From positions 1 through 14,128 of the forward strand of contig DASYSA010000718.1 in NCBI GenBank assembly GCA_036003885.1: a stretch of 14,128 nt of DNA, in the 5' to 3' direction. A model generated the notes under the pieces. It was not told the DNA's origin. It worked only from the letters and a program-made list of their open reading frames with translations, and searched no databases. A program made the position numbers and the translations under genes. Of this stretch, positions 1 through 6,059 are shown in pieces. The DNA comes from DASYSA01 sp036003885. Lineage in GTDB: Bacteria; Acidobacteriota; Blastocatellia; UBA7656. The number at the start of each line of letters is the position of its first letter. Within the stretch, counting starts at the first letter, position 1.

Positions 1-5
1 AAATC

Positions 6-989
6 CTATCTGAATCGGTTGGTTGCGCGAATGAGCGGCATCAACTTTTCATCAATCGATGCCTCAGTGTCGCCGATATCCACCCGATAAACGAACCAGT
101 GTTCGGTGTGCTCGGCTTTCCCATCTGGAGGCATCTTCCTCAACGCTCCCAGGGTTTCCACTTCGAGCATGCTGGGGTCGGTGTATGTCTCGGTGTTGCA
201 CCCATAATCCGGATAGGTGACGCCGGGATCGAAGCCGAAGCGCTTCACGAACAACTCGCCGCTCAATGTATAAGCCGCCCACCCCATCGTGTTCATCAGA
301 CCAACCTTCTGGTCCGACGTCGCCCTGGTATCCTGTCTGAGCTGAATGTACCTGGCACCCCAGGTCCAGCGCGGATCCTTCATGTCGGTGTAGGCCCACA
401 TCACCATGGACCGGACCGGTAACAGATACTCGGAATGCGTCCGCCGAGGCTCTTGAGGAAAGATCGCCCGCCCGCCCGCCGCCATAACAGTCAAGCACCA
501 CGGCGCAAGCTCAACATCCCACTGGTTCTTGTTGATCAATCGGTGCAATACAGTCACATGATTGTCGTTCGGATCGAGCGTCACCTCCATCTCTTTGATG
601 ATGCCGGTGGCGGTTTCGACTGGCTGAGAGAGTATGAGCGTCTTGCCATTCCATCGATACTTGACTGGAGAGTTGTCTGGAGAATATGTGCGAGGAATTG
701 CCTCAGGCGCATGCCAGAGCCTGTGCCCGCCGTAGCCTCGCCATTCGCTCCCGCCGGTCTTTCCCATCTGGTCGGTGACCTCTTTGAACAGATTCTGACC
801 GCCGGCGAAGCCGAAGCGAATGACTCGCGGTCCTACGTCCGTAGTTACTATCAACTCAACTTGCCCGTTGGTCAGCCTTATACAGTTGGGCCAGCCGCCA
901 TAATTGACTTTCTCCTGCATCTTCAGTTCTCCCGCCGACACTGTCGTCAATAGAGCCAGACTCCACGCCCCGATCATCAAGCGCCGCAT
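6..989 (-). CDS. Secreted DUF4380-family protein (mutarotase-like beta-sandwich)
   Basis: A 327-residue protein with an N-terminal signal peptide (residues 1 to about 19, hydrophobic stretch IGAWSLALLTTVSAG). After it comes the hallmark opening of DUF4380 proteins, GGWPNCIRLTNGQVELIVTT, followed by DVGPRVIRFGF. Members of this family have a galactose-mutarotase-like beta-sandwich fold and are thought to act on sugars or glycans; no reaction is established, so none is assigned. A tryptophan- and histidine-rich patch (GYGGHRLWHAPE, about residues 86-97) could form a carbohydrate site; that is inference. The start is supported by AGGAGG nine bases upstream (999-1004). It lies 156 bases downstream of the Gfo/Idh/MocA oxidoreductase on the same strand, so co-transcription is plausible. 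The length looks complete, with TAG at 6-8. Confidence 0.82.
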   Translation of the reverse strand: MRRLMIGAWSLALLTTVSAGELKMQEKVNYGGWPNCIRLTNGQVELIVTTDVGPRVIRFGFAGGQNLFKEVTDQMGKTGGSEWRGYGGHRLWHAPEAIPRTYSPDNSPVKYRWNGKTLILSQPVETATGIIKEMEVTLDPNDNHVTVLHRLINKNQWDVELAPWCLTVMAAGGRAIFPQEPRRTHSEYLLPVRSMVMWAYTDMKDPRWTWGARYIQLRQDTRATSDQKVGLMNTMGWAAYTLSGELFVKRFGFDPGVTYPDYGCNTETYTDPSMLEVETLGALRKMPPDGKAEHTEHWFVYRVDIGDTEASIDEKLMPLIRATNRFR

Positions 990-1145
990 CGTTGAGATCC
1001 TCCTGTTCTTGTGGCAGAGCCATTATAGCGATGTCGTCACTACGAGCAAGACCACGAAGGTGGGAGATAGGAATCCAAGCGAACAGGAGTCCGCGTGTGC
1101 TCGCGTATTCCTGAGGCTTTGAATGGGAGGGACCGGATGAGAACG

Positions 1146-2498
1146 TCAGAGAGTAAGCTTCCACGGAGCGCGATACTCCCTCATCACGTAGCGCTGGGCC
1201 TCTTTGTCTCCGATTATCTCTTCTTTCTCAACGTCCCACTTGACCTGGCGTCCAAGCCTGAACGCTATGTTCCCCAGATGGCAGGCAATCATGGAATTGT
1301 GTCCGATCTCGACATCCGAATTCGGCCGCTTGCGTGACCGCATGCAGTCGACGAAGTTCTTCACATGCTCGAAGTGAAAGTCGCCACTGCCTCCTTGCCT
1401 CGGAAGGCCGATCTTTTTGTAGGTGGTCTTGCGGCCCGCGGTCTCGGTTTCAGCGTACACCTCCCAGCCGCCGCGGTCGATCACCAGCATACCGTCGTTG
1501 CCGTGAAAGGCGACTCCATGGTCGCGCGCCTCGGGGCCGCGGCCGATCGCGGTAGCGTGCTCCCAGACCATGCTGAAGTCAGGGAAGGCCCAAAGCACTT
1601 GTTGAGTGTCGGGTGTCTCTTCGGCGTCATCGGGATAGCCGTACTTTCCGCCGACGGACATCGCCGAAGTGGGAGCCTTGATGCCCATGCCCCAGTTCGC
1701 GATGTCGATCATGTGAGCGCCCCAGTCGGTCATCAAACCGCCCGAGTAGTCGAAGTACCAGCGAAAGTTGAAATGGAATCGGTTCTTGTTGAATGGGCGC
1801 TTGGGAGCCGGACCCAGCCAGAAGTCGTAGTCGACCGAGGAGGGCGGTTCGCTGTCGGGAATAACAGGAACATCGCCCATCCAGTTTTGATAAGCCCATG
1901 CGCGAACGAGTCGAATCTTTCCCAACTTGCCGCTCTTAACGTAGTCGATTGCGTCCCGGTAGTGAGCCGCGCTGCGTTGTTGAGTGCCCATCTGCACGAC
2001 GCGGTTGTACTTGCGCGCGGCGTCGACCATCACCCGGCCTTCGCCGATGCTGATCGAGAGCGGCTTCTCGACGTAGACATCCTTACCGGCCTGGCAGGCC
2101 ATCACCGTGGGCAGCGCGTGCCAGTGGTCGGGTGTGCCGATGATGACAGCGTCGAGGTCTTTCTGCTCGAGCACTTTTCGAAAGTCGCGGGTTACGAGGG
2201 CGGGCTGCTGGCTGTACTGGTCGCCCACGGCCTTCAACGTCTTTGCGGTCTGGGCGTCATCGACGTCACAGAGGGCGACACATTCGATATTCTTGATCCG
2301 CAGCATCGTTCTCAGATCGCCGCTTCCCTGGCCGCCGCATCCGATCAACGCTACTCGAATGCGATCGTTTGCGCCCAAAATGTTGCCGGTCGCGTTCTGC
2401 GCCTGCGTTGGTTTGGGATTCAACAGTGACAGGCCCGCCGCGGCGCTGCCTGCGGCAATTGACTCTTTGAGAAACTTGCGACGATTCGTGGTTTTCAT
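1146..2498 (-). CDS. Gfo/Idh/MocA family oxidoreductase with Tat signal
   Basis: A 450-residue NAD(P)-dependent oxidoreductase. Residues 4-11 (TNRRKFLK) form a twin-arginine motif followed by an Ala/Gly-rich hydrophobic stretch, so export by the Tat system as a folded protein with bound cofactor is expected. The Rossmann nucleotide-binding loop is at residues 51-60 (LIGCGGQGSG). The family's EKP motif is at 144-146 (VEKPLS). The C-terminal substrate domain carries GGLMTDWGAHMIDIANW at 253-269, whose Asp and His are the usual catalytic candidates. Such proteins oxidise or epimerise sugars and inositols; the exact substrate cannot be read from the sequence. GAGGAG lies six bases before the ATG. 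The DUF4380 gene follows on the same strand, which fits a periplasmic sugar-processing pair. Confidence 0.93.
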   Translation of the reverse strand: MKTTNRRKFLKESIAAGSAAAGLSLLNPKPTQAQNATGNILGANDRIRVALIGCGGQGSGDLRTMLRIKNIECVALCDVDDAQTAKTLKAVGDQYSQQPALVTRDFRKVLEQKDLDAVIIGTPDHWHALPTVMACQAGKDVYVEKPLSISIGEGRVMVDAARKYNRVVQMGTQQRSAAHYRDAIDYVKSGKLGKIRLVRAWAYQNWMGDVPVIPDSEPPSSVDYDFWLGPAPKRPFNKNRFHFNFRWYFDYSGGLMTDWGAHMIDIANWGMGIKAPTSAMSVGGKYGYPDDAEETPDTQQVLWAFPDFSMVWEHATAIGRGPEARDHGVAFHGNDGMLVIDRGGWEVYAETETAGRKTTYKKIGLPRQGGSGDFHFEHVKNFVDCMRSRKRPNSDVEIGHNSMIACHLGNIAFRLGRQVKWDVEKEEIIGDKEAQRYVMREYRAPWKLTL

Positions 2499-2596
2499 CC
2501 TGGTCTCCTCGCTTCCACGCGCGAAAGCGCTCGATGTTCTTCGTGAGTGTGATTGTGAGGTACTTTAGACCTGAATGGTCGGGGTTACAAGTGTCT

Positions 2597-2712
2597 GGGT
2601 ACGCACGCTTCCAGCGGGCTGCCTCTTCGGATGGTGGGGCACGCCCCGGGTACGCACGCTTCCAGCGTGCTGCCTCTTCGGATGGTGGGGCACGCTGGAA
2701 GCGTGCGTACCC
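2597..2712. repeat. Tandem 51-bp repeat ending in a perfect 23-bp inverted repeat
   Basis: Two direct copies of a 51-base unit lie at 2597-2647 and 2648-2698, both opening GGGTACGCACGCTTCCAGCG, with a mismatch in the middle and at the end. The first 23 bases of copy two (2648-2670) are matched perfectly by their reverse complement at 2690-2712. A 19-base loop separates the arms. The element fills the space between the Gfo/Idh/MocA gene and the ATPase remnant. It has the look of an acidobacterial REP-like palindromic element. Function unknown; no protein is encoded. Confidence 0.9.
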
Positions 2713-2729
2713 AGGCTACACCCAGGCAG

Positions 2730-3164
2730 CTACACAACGGACGCACTGACTTCGGAAACTGGCATATCCAGCGACTCGAGTACCTCTTCGACCACGCTGC
2801 GAGTCACTACGTCGCTTCCGGCGGCGAAACCGTACAGCAAAGCGTTGTCGCAGACGTTGTTGATCACGCGGGGAATTCCCTGGGAAACGGCGGCGATCAG
2901 CTCAAGCGCCTCATCCTCGAAGATGCTCACGCGGTCCGCACCCGCTGTTTTCAGACGGAAGCGGACGTACTTATTGACTTCAAATCGATTAAGCGGATTG
3001 ATCGAGCAGCGAAGCGATATGCGCTGTTTGAGCTGGCGCAGACCAGGCCTGTTCAGCGTCTCATGCAACTAAGGCTGTCCGCACAACACGATCTGCAGGA
3101 GCTTCTCGCTGTTGGTCTCAAAGTTCAGCAACAGACGCGTCTCCTCGAGCAAGGCGCTCGGCAG
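2730..3164 (-). pseudogene. Remnant of ExeA/MshM-type AAA ATPase (XrtA-associated ATPase-like), nonsense codon inside
   Basis: The frame read from about 3164 downward gives LPSALLEETRLLLNFET, then KLLQIVLCGQP, a TAG stop at 3069-3071, and then, still in the same frame, HETLNRPGLRQLKQRISLR, FRLKTAGA and QGIPRVINNVCDNALL. These are consecutive landmarks of the C-terminal half of ExeA/GspA-type AAA ATPases, including the XrtA-associated ATPases found in EPS/exosortase loci. The residue after GQP is normally Glu, so TAG looks like a GAG-to-TAG mutation. The Walker A half is missing, and the expected Walker B segment (IDEAQ) is not readable upstream of 3164. Terminal stop TAG is at 2730-2732. Non-functional in all likelihood. 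An internal TTG at 3066-3068 could in principle restart the last 112 residues, but no ribosome binding site is obvious. Confidence 0.8.
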
Positions 3165-3187
3165 GCTCCACTCGGCAGAGAGTCGAT

Positions 3188-3325
3188 TCATAAGACAAGC
3201 GCGCCCTCCGCCGCAGGCTGTGCCTGCACGATCTCCCAGCCGCTGTTGTCGAGTGCCGTCGAGTCCGGGGATGAAGTGCATGCCCCGTCTATGGTATCTG
3301 TAATTAACTGCCATTCTCTGTTCAT
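3188..3325 (-). CDS. Small ORF (45 aa), faintly DUF4177-like
   Basis: ATG at 3323-3325 is preceded by AAGGAGA at five-base spacing (AAGGAGAAACAATG), the best ribosome binding site in this part of the window. The product begins MNREWQLITDTIDGACTSS and contains SGWEIVQAQP, followed by a terminal GALVL before TGA at 3188. The pattern of an N-terminal EWQLI strand, then GWEIV, then a final strand recalls small DUF4177-type proteins. The match is weak and the expected basic C-terminus is lost: in the next frame the sequence would continue LMNR, so a one-base shift may have shortened it. It abuts the ATPase remnant on the same strand. It could be a real small protein or a decayed gene. Confidence 0.45.
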   Translation of the reverse strand: MNREWQLITDTIDGACTSSPDSTALDNSGWEIVQAQPAAEGALVL

Positions 3326-3343
3326 TGTTTCTCCTTATTCAAA

Positions 3344-3358
3344 ACCGGTTTCAAACCG
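3344..3358. repeat. 15-bp palindrome
   Basis: CCGGTTT-C-AAACCGG is a perfect inverted repeat with a one-base centre. On the minus strand it lies between the shard of the AlgD-like gene (3361-3414) and the ribosome binding site of the small ORF, so it marks one edge of the shard. Confidence 0.7.
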
Positions 3359-3360
3359 GA

Positions 3361-3414
3361 GTAAGGCGACAGGTTGAGTTTGGTGTCCTTGCAGAAGATG
3401 TCCATCACTTGATG
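3361..3414 (-). pseudogene. 18-codon shard of AlgD-like UDP-glucose/GDP-mannose dehydrogenase
   Basis: The minus strand reads HQVMDIFCKDTKLNLSPY. This matches the segment of GDP-mannose/UDP-glucose 6-dehydrogenases that precedes the catalytic GGSCLPKD motif; AlgD has VMDVICQDHKLNLSRYY at this place. After the Tyr codon the expected LKPGFAFGGSCLPKD is absent and a palindrome (3344-3358) begins instead. Upstream of the His codon lies a different hairpin element (3428-3460). Only about 54 bases of a gene normally near 1.3 kb survive, so this is an internal relic. The recognition rests on a short but distinctive match. It supports the view that this locus once made an acidic exopolysaccharide precursor. 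Confidence 0.65.
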
Positions 3415-3427
3415 GCCTAAGAGGGGT

Positions 3428-3460
3428 AGGAACCGCTCGCATGGGTGCGAGCGGGTTCCT
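3428..3460. repeat. Hairpin element, 14-bp stem with one bulge
   Basis: AGGAACCGCTCGCA pairs with TGCGAGCGGGTTCCT across a four-base loop (TGGG), with a single extra base in the right arm. Neither side carries a T-run, so it is not a textbook Rho-independent terminator. It is better described as a REP-like palindromic unit. It flanks the AlgD-like shard. Confidence 0.75.
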
Positions 3461-3588
3461 CCCTGACTCTTTCGGCATAGAAACGACAGGCAAATCTGAC
3501 TGAGCTGTCATCCGCAGCTGTATTCATAGCCTTTAGGACACCTTTTTTCACAGCTCAGGGGACTGGGGCCGCCGGGGTTCACCCCATC

Positions 3589-3936
3589 TTATTTTTTAGA
3601 CCTCATGTTCATGTTATGGATGGCAACGCCGACGAAAAGTCCCGAGAACGCGAGCTTAACCCAGCGGATCTTTCGCCTGTCTTCAGGTTTCTTATACTCC
3701 CAGGCTTTGAAGAAGCCGAAGACCCCGGCCTTGATTCCCATGCGGAGACCAGGGTTTGCCAGGCCCCCTTCACGGCAACTCGTGCAGCGGTTGAGGGCGT
3801 AGGCAGTTGAGGCTTCGTCGGCCACCATTGCCCCGCCAAGAGCTGCATCGGACCAGTTCCAGACCGGCTGCTCACGAGAGGGCTGCTGAGAGAGGGCGGA
3901 TACAGAGAGCAAGAGAATCACCAATACCGTTTTCAT
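3589..3936 (-). CDS. Small secreted/membrane protein of unknown function (115 aa)
   Basis: I do not recognise a family. The chosen start is ATG at 3934-3936, giving MKTVLVILLLSVSALSQQ, a clean signal peptide; GGAGG lies ten bases upstream. A longer reading from 3972 would place 12 unlikely residues before the signal peptide. The mature part has a hydrophobic helix with small residues (SDAALGGAMVADEASTAYAL), a CxxC pair (RCTSCREGG), a basic stretch EYKKPEDRRKIRW and a second hydrophobic segment (LAFSGLFVGVAIH) near the C-terminus. This suggests a small inner-membrane protein with a basic cytoplasmic loop. It lies between EPS gene remnants, so a past role there is possible but not shown. Confidence 0.7.
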   Translation of the reverse strand: MKTVLVILLLSVSALSQQPSREQPVWNWSDAALGGAMVADEASTAYALNRCTSCREGGLANPGLRMGIKAGVFGFFKAWEYKKPEDRRKIRWVKLAFSGLFVGVAIHNMNMRSKK

Positions 3937-4077
3937 ATTCGGGGGGCCTCCATTGTTGAAATAGTTGTTCATTGAGCGCCCAGGGCGCTATTTACTCCGA
4001 TAGTCGCAGGATTCCCGTAGATGTGGGCGAGATGTGAGGAGCTATGTCATCCCCCGCCCTCTACCTGTTCATGAGTG

Positions 4078-4242
4078 CTAAGTTCTTTCAGGTTCCAGAC
4101 GCCATTGGCATTTGTTATAGCCAAACCTGAGGTGGCGCTGACCCGACCGCAACATGAAGCGATACCCGTTTACCCGTACTCGTCCGATGCTTTTGGGAAG
4201 GTCCAGTTCGAAACTGTCCGTACCCTCGATTGAGATCTCGAC
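4078..4242 (-). pseudogene. C-terminal fragment of an unidentified beta-rich protein
   Basis: One minus-strand frame reads VEISIEGTDSFELDLPKSIG, RVRVNGYRFML and then RFGYNKCQWRLEPERT before TAG at 4078-4080. The alternation of hydrophobic and polar residues and the RVRVNG turn look like real beta-strand protein. Such C-termini occur in polysaccharide-active enzymes, but I cannot name the family. There is no plausible start: the frame upstream runs antiparallel to the readable methyltransferase stub in another frame. It appears joined to that stub near 4243-4250, as though the middle of two adjacent genes had been deleted. Confidence is limited because no motif is diagnostic. Confidence 0.4.
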
Positions 4243-4250
4243 CCCGTCCC

Positions 4251-4333
4251 GTCCAGTAACCCAAGGTAACGGACCCAGTTCTCTCCGAAAGGAATCTCTC
4301 ACCCCGTGCAATCTCGACCGCGTGAGAACTCAT
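4251..4333 (-). pseudogene. N-terminal stub of a class I SAM methyltransferase, frameshifted
   Basis: ATG at 4331-4333 sits five bases after the stop of the glycosyltransferase, typical of translationally coupled genes. It reads MSSHAVEIARGERF; after a one-base loss near 4292 the next frame gives PFGENWVRYLGLLD. Together these resemble the start of bacterial methyltransferases that open with a GERFxFGxNWxRFLxxLD pattern ahead of the SAM-binding DxGSGSG loop. The SAM loop and everything after it are missing. Known: such methyltransferases are common in EPS and lipopolysaccharide loci. Inference: this one was lost by deletion plus frameshift. The match is short, so a chance resemblance is not excluded. 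Confidence 0.5.
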
Positions 4334-4338
4334 CGTGG

Positions 4339-5511
4339 CTATCCTCTCGTCAACTCGCTGTGAATCTCTTTCGCTCTCCGGGTCTCAGCGTGCACTGCGG
4401 CGAACAGCCGGTTGTAAAGATTCAGAGTCCGCTCCAACTGCGCCTCGGAAGAGAACTTCTGCTCGACTGTTGCTCGTCCCAGCTCGCCCATCTTTCTCGC
4501 GCGGCCTGGATGACAAAGCAACCAGACGATCCGCTGCGCCATGGTTTGATCATCGCCGGCCGGGACAAGATAACCGGTCTCTCCGTCTACTATCGCTTCG
4601 CGCGCGCCACCAACTTCGGTGGATACCACCGGCCGCGAGGCTGCCATGTATTCCAGTATGGAGTTGGAGAACCCTTCGGAGGTCGAGCTGAGAACGCAGA
4701 CGTCTGAGAGCGCCAACAGCTCGGCCACGCGATCGCAATGCCCGATGAAGAAGACGTCGTTTGCGAGCCCAAACCGAGCGGCCAGTTCTCGCATAGTATC
4801 TGTCGGCTCACCCTCTCCGGCGATCACGAACGCGGCATCGGGGATGGACCCTTTCACGCGCAGAGCCGCTCGCAGGAACATGGCGTGACCTTTCATCGAG
4901 AGCCTCATGTTCGCAACGATAGTGACGAAACGTCGATCGCGAGGCAGGCCGAATGCCGTGAGTGCATCATCGCCTTCAACACGCGGAGCCACCCGTGCGA
5001 AGTCCAGACCGTTGTGAATGGTGCTGATCTTGCCGGCCGGCACGCCTTCTCTGATCAGCTCGCCGCGGGCCGCTTCACAGTTCGCTACTATACCGTGTGA
5101 GAATCGGTATGCCGTGCGTTCGACGAGGCGCTGGGGTCTGCTGCGCCTGGCGGTCTGTCTGCGAGACGCGATGCGAACAGGTACGCCCGCGAGCCGGGCC
5201 GCTGCAATGCCGAAGACGTTGGTGTAGAAATCATGTGTGTGCACGATGTGTATGTGGTGCTTGCGTAACTGAGCGGCAAAGCGGCAGAGCTGAACTACGA
5301 AGTTGCGATCATGGAAGCTTGTGAGGGGATAGGTTGCGACCTCGATCTGCATGCGGTCGACCTCATCACGCAGGACGCCGGTTGGATCCAGGCAGGCAAC
5401 GCGCACATCGTAGTTGCTGCGTTCGTGGAGCAGGCCGGTGAGCTGGACGGCTTGAAGCTCAGAGCCGCCCTGATGAAAGCTGCCAATGAGTTGTAGAACG
5501 TTTCTCTTCAC
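4339..5511 (-). CDS. GT4-family glycosyltransferase (GT-B fold)
   Basis: A 390-residue retaining glycosyltransferase that transfers a sugar from a nucleotide donor to a growing polysaccharide or lipid-linked glycan at the inner face of the membrane. The N-terminal Rossmann domain opens VLQLIGSFHQGGSELQ (5-20), with the GG loop of GT4 enzymes; HTHDF is at 91-95 and IHNGLD at 165-170. The C-terminal donor domain has the conserved EX7E motif, E279 to E287 (EGFSNSILE), followed by RPVVSTEVGG. The length is normal, so it appears intact among broken neighbours. The start is GTG (5509-5511); no strong Shine-Dalgarno is visible before it. The methyltransferase stub follows after five bases. Acceptor and donor cannot be read from the sequence. 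Confidence 0.93.
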   Translation of the reverse strand: MKRNVLQLIGSFHQGGSELQAVQLTGLLHERSNYDVRVACLDPTGVLRDEVDRMQIEVATYPLTSFHDRNFVVQLCRFAAQLRKHHIHIVHTHDFYTNVFGIAAARLAGVPVRIASRRQTARRSRPQRLVERTAYRFSHGIVANCEAARGELIREGVPAGKISTIHNGLDFARVAPRVEGDDALTAFGLPRDRRFVTIVANMRLSMKGHAMFLRAALRVKGSIPDAAFVIAGEGEPTDTMRELAARFGLANDVFFIGHCDRVAELLALSDVCVLSSTSEGFSNSILEYMAASRPVVSTEVGGAREAIVDGETGYLVPAGDDQTMAQRIVWLLCHPGRARKMGELGRATVEQKFSSEAQLERTLNLYNRLFAAVHAETRRAKEIHSELTRG

Positions 5512-5637
5512 TGCTTATGAGTCGCGAGTAATTGAAGTTAGTCCCATGGTCAGGAAATGCCGATATAGGCATTAATTCCATGTGAGAGCTACCGATTTGC
5601 GGAGAGCCTGATGATCTCTCTCTGTTTGAAAGCCTTC

Positions 5638-5882
5638 AGGATTTAGGATCTGGGATTTAGGATCTAGTGCCGTGATGGGTCAGACCCTCGATTTTGCGAT
5701 TCCGCATGCCGTGATGGGGTCAGCCCTCGATCGATTGTACGATTCTTGATTTCGCTAAGGCAGAGTCGGTTTGGATGCCTCTCGATACTGATAATCCAGA
5801 TCCTAGATCCTAAATTCTAGATAATCCTAGATCCTAAATCCTAGATCCTAAATCCTAGATCATCCTAGATCCCAGATCCTAA
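5638..5882. repeat. Heptanucleotide inverted array A (unit ATCCTAR)
   Basis: The left arm at 5638-5667 is AGGATTT AGGATCT GGGATTT AGGATCT. The right arm at 5793-5882 contains about 13 copies of ATCCTAG / ATCCTAA with two three-base interruptions (ATA, ATC). The arms are reverse complements of each other. The ~125-base interval holds two copies of a second repeat (5669-5745). The array occupies most of the divergent intergenic region between the glycosyltransferase and the monooxygenase-like gene. Unit length is seven bases throughout, apart from the interruptions, with one G/A-variable position. Confidence 0.93.
5669..5745. repeat. Two tandem copies of the GTGATGGGGTCAG-type repeat
   Basis: GCCGTGATGGGTCAGACCCT begins at 5669 and GCCGTGATGGGGTCAGCCCT at 5708, each followed by CGAT and ending in GCGATTC or ACGATTC. 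Two more, better-kept copies face each other at 11536-11562 and 11607-11633, so this is a dispersed family. It sits in the loop of array A. Confidence 0.85.
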
Positions 5883-6059
5883 CTTTTGCACCCTCTCGAG
5901 TGCACCGCTGCGTATCTCGACTTGAATCATGAGGAACACTATCGAATGGAAGTTCGTAACGCCTCATGAACCCAAGACAGGCGAAGCACAGGCGGGGATT
6001 GAGTTTGCGTCACTTTCATCGGGTTGAAACGACTTTCATTCTTAAGACGGGGAGCATCT

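Noticed and set aside
1365..2429. A 354-codon plus-strand open frame
   Set aside because: It is antisense to the well-supported Gfo/Idh/MocA gene, has no recognisable motif, and is open only because of the codon bias of the real gene.
3541..3590. Rho-independent terminator after the small membrane protein gene
   Set aside because: GGGGTGAACCCC can form only a short hairpin and no T-run follows on the minus strand; the T-runs belong to the other strand.
5793..5882. CRISPR array
   Set aside because: The tandem unit is seven bases with no unique spacers and no cas genes nearby; it is a simple heptamer array.
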